From assembly GCA_032768795.1 (NCBI GenBank), contig CP136492.1:2170001-2234000 (forward strand): a DNA stretch of 64,000 bases, in the 5' to 3' direction. Shown piece after piece: positions 30,274-40,012 of the stretch. The translations under genes and the position numbers were made by a program. Every line of letters begins with the position of its first letter. Within the stretch, counting starts at the first letter, position 1. The DNA is from Tremella fuciformis (Eukaryota; Basidiomycota; Tremellomycetes; Tremellales; Tremellaceae). The notes beneath the pieces were generated by a model. It ran no database searches. It had not been told where the DNA came from and was given only the letters and a program-made list of their open reading frames with translations.

Positions 30274-31404
30274 AGTGGTGCGGAATCTACGCCACGGTCG
30301 GGAGCCTCTGACTGCTTCCATGTGCTTCGGTCCGCATCTCTTCATTTCGTGGTTGCCTATCCTGTTTGGCTACTTCTGTACCTGCTCTCGCTATGTTAAG
30401 TAGCAAGTTTTATTCATGACAATATTCTTTTTCCTGTCCATTCGGCGCCGGCGTGTTGGAATTCCCGCAGTGGACATCATAGCACCTCTCTCGCCAGAGA
30501 CTGACACGTTTTGCGCGGAGAGGCGGCACATGCTCAATTGGCCGCTTGTTGGCCTGTCGATAATGTATGACACATGAAGTGTCTGCTCCATCCTCAGGCC
30601 TGCTGATGCTAGGCGGAAGAAAGTTTCCCCTATTCAGAGCAAGGGGGATCATTCCTGGTCATTGCCTCTTGAGCTTCTTGTCGATGTAGGGATTGCGCCG
30701 AACCTAGCGAATGGGTCTGGTCACTGACTTCTCGGTCAATGTCATTTTCATCATGTCTGTAAGACCAAGCGTGAAGCATAGCTCAGAATGTGCGGGCGAA
30801 GTTGTCACTCTCGGCTTCTCTTGGGCCCTCTCTCAATCTCGCGACTCTTGCCCAAAGCCGCTAGCCGCCGAAATGCAGGACCACACCCTCGCCTTGGCCA
30901 AATGACATCAGGTGACGGCCCGCAAGTTGAAATGGTGATCGGCAACCCGTAGCAGAGCTTCCCAATTCCTTCACTGTGATCATGTAAGGAGCCCATTGCA
31001 AAATCGTACCAATCGGTTGTGTTGAGCGTCTCTCGGGGGAATTGGTCACCCGTGCATTCCAGATGCTGACGTTGGGCCAGTCGCTTTGAAAAGAGCGGTT
31101 GGCAAATGGCTGACCTCAAGACCTTTCGCTAATTCGCGTCCTTTAGAGTAGCGGTGGATGAGCGGAAAGGTCAACTCGCCTGACTCCCTAGAAATGCCTT
31201 AAATAGCTCCTCTTACACCGCAGGCTCTTGAGTACTACATCCAGAAAAGCTTCCCCTTCGATATACAGTACCGCCCCCACTCTCGCTCCAGCGATCTTGA
31301 TTGGTCATTCGACCCCGGTGAGCTTGTGTGAAACTTCCCATTTCATCAGTAACACGGTGTAAACAACCCTTCTGGCGGGTGATCTAAGTTTCTTCGTCAA
31401 TCCT
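30274..31404. other. 1.1-kb intergenic region
   Basis: No supported frame. A TTAAATAG element lies at 31199-31206, about 200 bp upstream of the next ATG. The intervening sequence could be a 5' UTR with a GT...AG intron. Confidence 0.4.
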
Positions 31405-31887
31405 ATGAACAGGTCCACTCCAGAATCATCCTCTCAGCAGCCTACGGGCGGCATGTCCGAAGATGTAGAGCTCGGGCCGCTGGATCCGAATTCGGGGCGC
31501 GCGGCAACTCAGGCCGCTCCTGCTGCTACCTCTTCCGTTCCTCCTACCACTATAGCATCCCGCGCTGCTAAGCTCCGACTTCAGACCAAGAGCTATGTGC
31601 CTCCCCCATTTGTCGCAGGGCTTGCCGCCACCACAGGAGTGATAGCCGGAGGTCTGGCGGTAGTGGCCGCTTCTCAACATGCATTGGAGGTTGCTCAGGA
31701 TGAAGCCGCAATCCCGAAGACCGTAACGATAACCACAACTCATACGGTCACCCCGACTCAAACATCGGTTGTCACCGAGGGAGCAGATGCATCTGGCAGA
31801 GGCACCTCCCCGATTCCGCTTTATGTTACTACTACTACAAGATCCACAACTCCTACGGAGGCCAACACAACAGACAATTCCAAGTGA
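31405..31887 (+). CDS. single-pass membrane protein, Thr/Val-rich family (member D)
   Basis: 160-codon intronless frame (MNRSTPESSSQQPTGG). Near residue 20 it carries the acidic DVELGPL motif resembling IELE/GIELE in relatives. A basic segment (SRAAKLRLQTKSY) precedes a Gly/Ala-rich hydrophobic helix, FVAGLAATTGVIAGGLAVVAA (about residues 69-89). Then comes the Thr block KTVTITTTHTVTPTQTS and a second one, YVTTTTRSTTPTEANTT. It is the most compact and regular member, a good type specimen for the architecture. Predicted topology is N-in, C-out, and the C-terminal ectodomain would be a heavily Thr-substituted stalk of about 60 residues. Function unknown. Confidence 0.7.
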   Translation: MNRSTPESSSQQPTGGMSEDVELGPLDPNSGRAATQAAPAATSSVPPTTIASRAAKLRLQTKSYVPPPFVAGLAATTGVIAGGLAVVAASQHALEVAQDEAAIPKTVTITTTHTVTPTQTSVVTEGADASGRGTSPIPLYVTTTTRSTTPTEANTTDNSK

Positions 31888-32705
31888 GGGCTCGACAATC
31901 TGATAGTTCTCCCCGTCTGGGTCTGCTAATATTCCTTTTGCCCTACTTTTGCTTCATTGTGCATGGTCTATGAATCACCTCCCATCATTCTGGACACCTC
32001 ACTTTCGCCGTTGCGGACCTTGGGTTTCTGACACTCTCCAATGAGTGGCCTGACGGCAAGCTTGTCGTGAAATAAGTGTATACGAGAGGCCGGCGGGGCA
32101 GTGCTCGACATCTGATCCCGAAATTGTCCATCTGCACCCAAGATATGGTCTGGACTGGAGGTGGGACACCTCACGGGGTCTTCTTCTTCATACAATCGCC
32201 TGTACTGCCCTACTGCACACTGGGAGCAGCCGGCAGTTCCACCAGCTGTGCAACATTACATTCATCGGTGTGATTGATTTCCGTGGATGCCCCCTCGACA
32301 GACCTACTGAGGATTGATGGAGGATGTCCGAGGTATCAACGTCCATTGTACTCGATGATTGTGTGAACCTCCTCCAGGCAATTTCATATGTGTGGTTGAC
32401 AATTGATCTTCCCCATTCGGTCGTCGTCACCCCCATGTACATTGCAGCTCTTCGAAATGTTCAATGGCTGGACCCACAAGCGAGACTCGGCTCGCGCATT
32501 CCAGTGATTGGCAATCGCCCTCGAAGTGTCTCTTGGACGACGAGCTCCCTTGTACACCTTTCGTCATACAACGCATGACGTACATGGGGTAGGAGAAAGC
32601 GTTCGAGACATGTCAGATGCGTTTTGGTGTTGCCACTTCACTTCTTGATTCTGCCCGTCATATCTGAAGCCTTGCACCTCATTTGGACACAGAACAGATC
32701 CCACC
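31888..32705. other. 0.8-kb intergenic region
   Basis: No supported gene. The next gene's ATG at 32706 has a strong start context (CCACCATG). Confidence 0.4.
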
Positions 32706-33527
32706 ATGTCGGCCAACAGCGAGAGCGAGGGAGGCACGGCTTTGACCCTATATCGTGGCGAAACCTTCGCCAACCAAGAACAAACAGAGGATAGACCGCT
32801 TCTTCTAGGCTGGGAGGGCGACGAAGACGAAGGCACCGCCACCGGTTTCGACCTGGTTGGTCCCACATCATATGGAAATCTCGATGGAAGTCTGACCCGA
32901 AGGGTTACAACTGGTTCGATCACGACTGTGAGTGAGAGTCGCCAAGGCACAGATCTCGAGCGTCGGTTCCCTGCGGGGACTCGCACGGGTTCTTTCACAA
33001 CGGATTCCGGAAGGCGCAAATTCAAATGGAATCATTGCAACGCCTCTTTGACTGCCGGGCTCGTGGTTGGCTTCGCAGTGGCTGGTACTATGTGGTTGAC
33101 CTTGAACATCTTTGCGACACAACCTCAACGCATCGACCACGAAAACTTCACACCGTACGAGGTCACTTGTACTTCGGAAGCTGCCCCTTCTCAGCAATCG
33201 GGAGCATCCGCCAGCATCAGCGTCACTGTTGACACGAAGGAGAACATGTTGACCTGCTGCATCGACATGGAGGACACCGATGGTGACCCCTCCAAAGGTG
33301 ATACCAGTCCGGCTAGGGAGACCTACACTCTCAGCCCAAAGGTCTGGGCAAAGGGCCAGGTACGACGGCCATCCCATCTGCACGAATATGAACCCTGCAG
33401 AGTCTTCCACGCGGACTTCGTTGAACATGCAACGCTGGAAGCCATTGTGAAGCCAATGACTGGGGAACGTACTGCAGAGCTCACCCCCATAGGCCCCAGG
33501 GCTCCAGAGGCAACGACCTCGGAGTAG
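32706..33527 (+). CDS. single-pass membrane protein, Cys-motif family member E
   Basis: 273-codon intronless frame (MSANSESEGGTALTLY) with a near-optimal start context. About 110 hydrophilic residues precede a basic boundary (GRRKFKWNHCNAS), then one strong transmembrane helix, TAGLVVGFAVAGTMWLTLNIF. The distal part contains VTCTSEA, 28 residues later LTCCIDM, and EPCRVFHADF. This is the same C...CC...C order seen in the 12078 and 18610 proteins. There is no signal peptide, and topology is predicted N-in, C-out. It is the largest of the array and has the clearest membrane segment. Function unknown. Confidence 0.7.
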   Translation: MSANSESEGGTALTLYRGETFANQEQTEDRPLLLGWEGDEDEGTATGFDLVGPTSYGNLDGSLTRRVTTGSITTVSESRQGTDLERRFPAGTRTGSFTTDSGRRKFKWNHCNASLTAGLVVGFAVAGTMWLTLNIFATQPQRIDHENFTPYEVTCTSEAAPSQQSGASASISVTVDTKENMLTCCIDMEDTDGDPSKGDTSPARETYTLSPKVWAKGQVRRPSHLHEYEPCRVFHADFVEHATLEAIVKPMTGERTAELTPIGPRAPEATTSE

Positions 33528-34176
33528 TGTCTTCTGATTATACAGTGTACAGTACAGCTTGCGACTTTTGCGATGACTCTCTCCCATGTAAATGTCATTT
33601 TTGTCCCATCATGCTCTGAGAGGTGGGTAGCAATGAGAGACGGATTGACCTCACCGTGGCAGCTGTATCATGACAGCGCGTCGGCGGCTTTCTACAGAAG
33701 GGCTCACAGTGATGTTTTGAGAGAGCCGCCCGCGCACTCAGTCCCGCCTTCCGCAAAAGTCTGGGGAATATCCCAAAATCGCTGTACACTTGCGCCTCGT
33801 CAGATTGTGCCGCACTGCTGCCGAACGAGTGCTCTTCTTCTTGGCTGCTTCATGGTCGACGATCTCCACAGTGCTCGGAGGACGCATGTTTGTGCGCTTT
33901 GTTTAGCATGTGTGGCAGATATGAAATGGCTGATCGGGATCGAATACGTGTGTGGAATGCACTGGGACTTCTGAGCTTGCCAGAAGATAGTCTGTGCAAA
34001 TAATCTGCTACGTGAAAGGTGGGACCAGGTAGGATTAGTCAATCGAGAGAGCTACTTCTCGGATCTCGAAAGCCCATAGTGTCTGCATTCACTCAATCAC
34101 CAGCGCTCTGTCCCCGCTGCTTGTTCTCATCATTGCATTCCCTGCATCCCGGTAGCTGATCTTGCCTTGATCGCAG
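33528..34176. other. 0.65-kb intergenic region
   Basis: Short frames only on both strands; nothing recognised. Confidence 0.4.
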
Positions 34177-34701
34177 ATGTCCGCCCCCACCGACTCGCAG
34201 GAAACCGTGCGCCCCTCAAGTCCGTCCCGAAGGCGACACGCAAGCGCGGTTCAAGGGACTTTCGAACCGATGCAGCTCGAGGTTCATACGACTGTCGACT
34301 CCACGACTCACTCCACGACGCCCAGACGCCGGCGTCGCTCCCGCGGGTCCTGTGAAGGTCTTTGCCAGGGACCCTTCTGCACATACCCTAGTCTCTTCTG
34401 CGGTGGGGTGGGATTTACGGTGGGAGCTGCAACGGGAGTCGCCATTGGTGTACCGGTGCTCCTCGCTGCAGTTTCAGCAGACGGACCTGGGCAAGTCAGA
34501 ACTGTGACTAAGACCACCACAGATCTCATGACGACGAAAATCACCGAGAGAGTCACTGTCACTCCTACGGCTTCTGTCCTAACTGGGGCCGCACAGGTAG
34601 AACCATTTTCATATGTGACCGTGACGCCGACTCCAACTTTGACCGCCAAAGACCCAGACAAGGCGGAGGAAACCGCAGTTGACGATTCAAATGAGGCGTG
34701 A
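34177..34701 (+). CDS. single-pass membrane protein, Thr/Val-rich family (member F)
   Basis: 174-codon intronless frame (MSAPTDSQETVRPSS). A basic stretch (PRRRRRSRGSCEGLC) is followed by a Gly-rich hydrophobic helix, GGVGFTVGAATGVAIGVPVLL (about residues 84-104). After a short linker comes the Thr block RTVTKTTTDLMTTKITERVT and a second block, YVTVTPTPTLTA, before an acidic end (DDSNEA). Domain order and block sequences match the 29689 and 31405 proteins. Two cysteines just before the membrane (FCTYPSLFC) could be acylated. Predicted N-in, C-out; function unknown. Confidence 0.7.
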   Translation: MSAPTDSQETVRPSSPSRRRHASAVQGTFEPMQLEVHTTVDSTTHSTTPRRRRRSRGSCEGLCQGPFCTYPSLFCGGVGFTVGAATGVAIGVPVLLAAVSADGPGQVRTVTKTTTDLMTTKITERVTVTPTASVLTGAAQVEPFSYVTVTPTPTLTAKDPDKAEETAVDDSNEA

Positions 34702-35353
34702 CACCCATTTAGCTTCCATCTCTTCATTTTGCACACTAAATGTACTTCCCCCGAACCCGATATGGTCATTTACTTGTGAGTACAGCATGCGATATGCATT
34801 GCGTCACACATCTCTGCAGGCGCCACCAAGCGACGGGTAACTGTAGGACCGTGCGGCCGACGGGAAGGTATTGAGGTAGCAGAAAGGCGCGTCTCCCTGG
34901 TAGGGAGCCTGTGCTCGAAAGGCCTGCCTGCGTTATGGACTGGATCCCACTTTCGATCGATGACAAAAGCTCGTGCGCGCTGTTATAAGTCGAGTGGCGG
35001 AACCAGCCTTCTTCGTCGTGGAGAGTTTCAGAGCTTCCTTCTTCCAAATCCTTTGGCGAACTGCCTTCAATGGCCAGCCTTGACTCAGCATCTTACGCTC
35101 GCCGCGTGCCATGCCCGCCTCTGTTCCTTCGGCCGCCCTTCCGTCCGTATCCTTCTTCAACAGCCACACGCTCTATGTGACTTAGCCTGCCAGAGAAGCC
35201 ACTGCTCCCCCTGCCACTGAAGCGCGTCATTGAGTCGAGAGACTGCTGCCATTTTGGGTGTCATCAGTCGTGCTCACCAGTGCAGGTCGTCTCGGAGGTA
35301 CTTTGAAAGCCACCTGGACCGAGTCAACGGGCGGCCATCCTCTTTTGGAAAGC
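34702..35353. other. 0.65-kb intergenic region
   Basis: No supported gene. A possible upstream exon of the next gene could end in this region, since CAGTGCAG before 35286 looks like a splice acceptor. Confidence 0.35.
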
Positions 35354-35876
35354 ATGGAGCTTTCCACTCTGAGTATGGCATCTGAAGAGGCAGCTGCCTC
35401 TCCAGTTCCTGACGCGGAGTCCGGGCCATCGCTGTTCGATCATGCGATACCCTCAGGCTTCTCTCGTTCTCATCCCGCAGCCGCAGATTCATTTCATTCG
35501 GACATTTCAACCGACCGACCCGTTCGGCGTGGCCAGAGGCGCCGTTGGAGTGTCCATCCGATCCGTGCGGTTGCTCTCGAAGTGGAAAGGACAGTAACAA
35601 TCGGGCCGGCAACGGGCTCCCAGGCTGTTGCACTTCCGTCCACTGATCAGGCTGCCATCACGACCGGTTTGCAAGAGGCGTTTGGGTCAGCGGAGAACGA
35701 GTGGAATGCTGAATCGGCTGTGATTGGAGGAATGCAGGACTCGTCAGTGACCATAATGGACATGTTCAATACACTTTGGGCCCGACATAGGGAGAGACGA
35801 TACGGTAAGTCTTGCAGTACTCACTTACAATGGTCTGGATGCAGATCACGTCCCATCAACACCGCGACGGGAATGA
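35354..35876 (+). CDS. small array protein G, no clear membrane segment
   Basis: Starts at ATG 35354 (MELSTLSMASEEAAA). A canonical GTAAGT donor at 35805 and GCAG acceptor at 35844 define a 40-bp intron. Splicing gives a 160-residue product ending DHVPSTPRRE. Without splicing the frame runs on to 35911. The N-terminus has the short MELS motif comparable to ELE/ELG in neighbours. A basic patch (RRGQRRRWSVHP) is followed by VERTVTIGPATG, reminiscent of the Thr/Val block of relatives, but no convincing hydrophobic helix separates them. It could be a member that lost its membrane segment, or an upstream exon may be missing. Confidence 0.4.
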
Positions 35877-36340
35877 GAAATCCAGTCCGAGTCGCACTCA
35901 GGTCAGGTTGAGCGTCTTCTCTGACCCGCTGTGTATGCAGTGGCAGCGACGTCCGTTCTGCAGTTGCTTCTGCTTCAAAAGACAAGCGAAGTCGGAGTGT
36001 CCAACCGAGGCGGGACTGAGATGAGAGAAGACCGCACGAAACCTCGGGCACTCCTGCCGCCTGCCCGACGTCCAAGGTATGCGTTTCGCTTCATCCATTC
36101 CGTGCGCCACCTTTGAGAATGTTCAAAATAAACGTTTTACCCTTTGATGAAGGCTGCCAGCGGGTCTTCTTGGCAGTCCGCAAATGCCGCACTGACTAGC
36201 CGCACCTGAACATATGTCTTGACGCATTCTGGGAGAGACCTACCAGCTCCAACCGTGTCTCCTGTCTACTTGCACTTCTCCAATTCGCAGTCACACGAAC
36301 TCCCACTTGGTTACAAAGTCTAGAAACATACTTCTGAGCT
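35877..36340. other. intergenic, no gene seen
   Basis: About 460 bases. Nothing recognised apart from the likely promoter of the 36341 gene. Confidence 0.35.
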
Positions 36341-36955
36341 ATGAGTCATGTACACTGGGCGGACGGCATAGAGCTGGAGGACATGCGAACTGATATTCAG
36401 GCTAGGGGCTCCTCCCCATCTCAGCCATCACGATTTGCGAGCCAAGGGCCAACTCTTCGGACCGATGCTTCAACCTCATCGAGTGCACCGGCAGGTGCGA
36501 CAGCCCCGACATCGCCAAGCTCCCAGGCCACAAGAACATGTCATTGCTCGTCCAAGACAAGGCTGATCTGCACGATCTGTGGGGGCGTGGCACTCGGCGT
36601 GGGTGCTGTAGTTGCCACGGTTGTCCCCATAATCTCGGAGCAGGCGAAGCATAGACACTTCAATCACGAACATCCACAGATGCGCTGCGGTCCGGGAGAT
36701 GCAGATTACAACAGCACGAACCCCAATACCTTATTGGCCTGCGTCGTGGACCAGTCAGGGGTGTCAGGCATAACATCCGACGACCCAAACAGGTTCCAGG
36801 ACTGGGCTGAGACCACGCTCACGAGGGGGCCCTTGTCAGACACTCATCCTGTCAATAATGCGACCGATACGGAGCGCCTATTTTGCTCTGCAGCGCCTGT
36901 CGACGCCTGCGACGAGGAGACTGAGCCGCCCGCCGAAGACGAGCCCCTCCCTTGA
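36341..36955 (+). CDS. single-pass membrane protein, Cys-motif family member H
   Basis: 204-codon intronless frame (MSHVHWADGIELEDMRT) with the N-terminal GIELED motif. A Ser/Pro/Thr-rich region and a Cys/basic boundary (CHCSSKTRLICTI) precede a hydrophobic helix, GGVALGVGAVVATVVPII (about residues 84-101). The distal part reads MRCGPGDADYNSTNPN, LLACVVDQSGV and finally LFCSAAPVDACDEETE. This ectodomain aligns with the fragment encoded at 38068-38379. The FCSAAPVDA end resembles FCRFFPGEH of the 12078 protein and NCTAVPPEV of the 18610 protein. Predicted N-in, C-out. Function unknown. Confidence 0.7.
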   Translation: MSHVHWADGIELEDMRTDIQARGSSPSQPSRFASQGPTLRTDASTSSSAPAGATAPTSPSSQATRTCHCSSKTRLICTICGGVALGVGAVVATVVPIISEQAKHRHFNHEHPQMRCGPGDADYNSTNPNTLLACVVDQSGVSGITSDDPNRFQDWAETTLTRGPLSDTHPVNNATDTERLFCSAAPVDACDEETEPPAEDEPLP

Positions 36956-37580
36956 TATCTGATATGCCAATGATGCATGATTGCTCTTCTCCGTTCGCTT
37001 GGCCCAAAGCCCAGTATGTTCCTGTGATGCGCTACCTGCAAAGCTTCGTAAATATTGGGAAAGTCGCACGTAGTCTCGAGCATGCTTCTGAGCGGCATCA
37101 TCAACACGCCCTGCTCTTCTGGCTTTATCGCTCCTCTGTCGACATGCGGACAGATAAGGGGCCGCTATCTTGCGGCCGACCCCGTGTTCGTACAACGGTT
37201 CCCGACGTGAGCTGTCCGATGGGTGGAGCTAACAAGTCAAGTTGGGCGGACATGATTTTACCCGATGACCCAACCGATTCTTGTGCTGACGAGTTCAGAA
37301 GAGAGGTGAGGTTGGAGGGTAGACGTAAACTAGTTGCACAGCGAAGAACCGAGGTGACGTCGGACATAAGAATGATTGGCAAACGTCTCAAAATGTCACA
37401 TCAGTGACGAGCTCAGAGGAAGATCGCGGAAACTCCGCAAAAAGGCGAGTACGAGTAAATCTTTGACGTTCTTTGCTGCTGCATCGTACATATCCCCATC
37501 TCCAACACACATACGATAAACGAAGATCTCTACGCGGGAACGTGCAAGCTCCAGTTCGGCGATTTAAGCGCGACGGCGAC
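36956..37580. other. 0.6-kb intergenic region
   Basis: No supported gene; frames are short and unlike neighbours. Confidence 0.35.
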
Positions 37581-37991
37581 ATGACCAGCACTTTGAACGA
37601 CACCAAGGCAGAGTCAGAGTTGCCAAAAGAGCCTTCTATCGCAGACACACGCAAAGTTCGAAGGACCGTCTCATCCAAGTCAAGAGGCCGCCCGACACCG
37701 GGGCAGCATTTGCCCGGGCGAGCCGGGGCCGTGATGTTGGCTACTGAGCTGGCCTTGGCCGTCGTTTGTTCGCATGAACCAATGGGCGAGCGATCTTCTA
37801 GTCGGCAGAGTGAGAGGAAGAACGCGGAGACCGATACTCTCAAAGTCTGCACTATGACTGAGACGCCCGCAGTCACCATGAATCCGGGTGAGGAAAACGA
37901 CTTTCTGCCACCCCTGACAGAGCCGACTGTTGTCGTAACTCCCAGCGTGAGACGATCCGACACTGCGTCGGAGTTGTCAGCTGCCAATTGA
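37581..37991 (+). CDS. array member I, degenerate or partial
   Basis: 136-codon frame from ATG 37581 (MTSTLNDTKAESEL). It has a polar basic N-terminus and a short weak hydrophobic stretch, GAVMLATELALAVVCSH, where relatives have a full membrane helix. Then come DTLKVCTMTETPAVTM and TEPTVVVTPSV, which look like the eroded Thr/Val block of the 31405/34177 type. It stops 77 bp before a second frame (38068) that carries the ectodomain of the 36341 type. The two may be exons of one gene, two genes, or a broken gene made of two family types. Low confidence that it encodes a working protein on its own. Confidence 0.4.
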   Translation: MTSTLNDTKAESELPKEPSIADTRKVRRTVSSKSRGRPTPGQHLPGRAGAVMLATELALAVVCSHEPMGERSSSRQSERKNAETDTLKVCTMTETPAVTMNPGEENDFLPPLTEPTVVVTPSVRRSDTASELSAAN

Positions 37992-38067
37992 GTGGTATCG
38001 CAGCCCGAGAAGGCATGTGTCGTGCTAGGTCAAGCCTCTCTGGGAGTCGCTCCACAGAGAAAAGGAA

Positions 38068-38379
38068 ATGTCTCAGGCCAACCAGGCGCATCCGTGGATG
38101 GCATGCGGACCCGGCAACGCCACTTTCATCGAATCCCATCCTGATTCGCAGCTGGCCTGCACTGTCAACCAGCTTGGAGTTCCCGGAATCCGTGACCGCA
38201 CGCAAGTCAGCTTTGCAGACCCAAAAAATACCGACTACGTCAGAGGCCCCATACCTGGCGCCCGCCGACTGAACGAGACGGACACTGATAATCCTCTCGA
38301 GTCCGAATTCTGCTCTAGGATACCTCCAGACGCTTGTGAGAAGCAGAAGTCTGCCACGTCCGCGGACGACAAGGAGTGA
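38068..38379 (+). pseudogene. ectodomain-only copy of the 36341 gene (member J)
   Basis: 103-codon frame (MSQANQAHPWMACGPGNATF) that aligns with the C-terminal half of the 36341 protein: ACGPGNA vs RCGPGDA, QLACTVNQLGVPGI vs LLACVVDQSGVSGI, ETDTDNPLESEFCSRIPPDAC vs ATDTERLFCSAAPVDAC-type ends. The matching cytosolic and membrane parts are missing, or lie in another frame upstream (37581-37991). It could be a 3' exon; otherwise it is a truncated duplicate. The cysteines are kept, suggesting recent truncation or real exon use. Confidence 0.5.
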
Positions 38380-38675
38380 TGGCTATTCTCACTATACTCA
38401 AAGCTTCGTCTATCCACAATACTTGTGCATGTTTTGCAATCCCACTTTGTATGCAACGATGCCTCATTACGCGCGGTGCCACTTTCACCGGGTGCCACTC
38501 CACAGTTGACCGGCGATAGCGGGGTTTACGGTTTGACTTGTGAATGTGGCGGATCCTCCCAAATTTCTCCACATCGCCCCCACATTCAAACTCCCCCTCT
38601 CCCTCTTCTTTCTTTCATCCTTTCCCGCCCTCTATAGTCGAGCTCACGTCCTTCTCGACCTCAAAACTCGCCAAA

Positions 38676-39930
38676 ATGACCACCCCTCTCGTCTACAAGG
38701 GCTCCCTCAAGGGCCACTCCAACTGGGTCACCGCCATCGCCACGACCTCGGAGAACCCGGACATGATCTTGACCTCTTCCCGGGGTGCGTCTCTCGTCAA
38801 ACGAGCAGCCATGTCGAATGTACTGACCGTACAGACAAGACCTGCATCGTCTGGCAGCTCACCCGTGACGACAACGTCGGCTTCCCCAAGAAGATCTTGC
38901 ACGGCCACAACCACTTCGTCTCGGACGTCGTCATCTCCTCCGACGGCCAGTTCGCCCTTTCTTCTTCGTGGGACAAGACCCTCCGTCTCTGGGACCTCAA
39001 CACCGGCTTGACCACCCGCAAATTCGTCGGCCACACCGGCGACGTCCTCTCCGTCTCCTTCTCGGCCGACAACAGGCAGATCGTCTCGGCCTCGCGCGAC
39101 AAGACCATCAAGCTCTGGAACACCCTCGGCGAGTGCAAGTTCAACATTGTCGACGATGGCCACTCCGAGTGGTCAGTGATCCTCAGCTGCCTTTGTTGCG
39201 ACGTTAGCTGACTATCAGGGTCTCGTGCGTCCGCTTCTCCCCCAACCCCGTCATCCCCGTCATTGTCTCGTGCGGTTGGGACAAGGTCGTCAAGGTGGGT
39301 CTCGTCTTCTATTCTTATTCCTCCCTACCCCGAGATGATGCGATCTTTATATTTGCTACTTCAGAGGCTTGGGCCGATGAGACCACTTTTTCCACCAAGA
39401 TCTCTGATCTATCTCCTTTTTGAAGCCTTCATATGTTGGGTGGAGTCGGGCAAAGCTCACGACCAGGTCTGGGAGCTCTCCAAGTGCAAGCTCAAGACCA
39501 ACCACTACGGCCACACCGGCTACATCAACACCCTCGCCGTCTCCCCCGATGGATCGCTCGCCGCCTCCGGTGGCAAGGACGGTATCACCATGCTTTGGGA
39601 TCTCAACGAGGGCAAGCACCTCTACTCGCTCGAAGCCGGCGACGTTGTCAACTCGCTCGTCTTCTCCCCCAACAGGTACTGGCTCTGCGCCGCCACCGCC
39701 TCGTCGATCAAGATCTTCGACCTCGAGTCGAAGTGAGTACACATCTATGTTGCTTTTGGGTATGTGCTGATTGCAGGTCGACCGTCGACGACCTCAAGCC
39801 CGACTTTGACGAGCTTGCCCCCAATGCCCGCCGCCCCGAATGCACCTCGCTCGCATGGTCCGCTGACGGCCAAACTCTGTTCGCTGGTTTCCAGGACAAC
39901 TCGATCCGGGTCTGGACCGTTGTTGTTTAG
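38676..39930 (+). CDS. RACK1 / Gbeta-like WD40 ribosomal scaffold protein
   Basis: Starts [19 protein letters not shown] at 38676 and spans at least four introns to the TAG at 39928-39930. Seven WD40 blades are readable, including [48 protein letters not shown] and the closing [16 protein letters not shown]. This is the RACK1/Asc1/Cpc2 (Gib2 in Cryptococcus) family. It sits on the 40S head near the mRNA exit and links signalling kinases and G-protein pathways to translation. The first Asp of blade 1 is completed across an intron (CTCTTCCCGG|G then AC AAG). The longest intron, 39296-39471, contains a box C/D snoRNA. It is convergent with PDCD5, with 82 bp between stop codons. Confidence 0.95.
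39330..39412 (+). ncRNA. snR24: box C/D snoRNA U24 / snR24, in a RACK1 intron
   Basis: Box C (ATGATGC, 39335-39341) and box D (CTGA, 39404-39407) bracket about 70 nt, with a C'-like CGATGAGA between. Two guide stretches are visible: ATATTTGCTACT, complementary to the conserved 25S rRNA segment AGTAGCAAATAT, and CCACCAAGATCT just before box D, complementary to AGATCTTGGTGG. These rRNA targets are adjacent in 25S. This is the classic arrangement of U24, which directs 2'-O-methylations there. In S. cerevisiae snR24 lies in the intron of ASC1, the RACK1 gene, so both sequence and host gene agree. It should be released by splicing and exonucleolytic trimming. Confidence 0.9.
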
Positions 39931-40012
39931 ATGGTGTATCGGGTACATGCATTGCATCTCACTGGCCCGTGGTGTCGCAAGAGACCAGTCTGCACTTCCT
40001 CAAGTCTGTATA

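Noticed and set aside
35258..35353. Upstream extension of the 35354 gene
   Set aside because: It opens with GTG rather than ATG; without a supported upstream exon I start at 35354. The same reasoning trimmed non-ATG extensions at 12057, 13030, 18505, 27491 and 58054.
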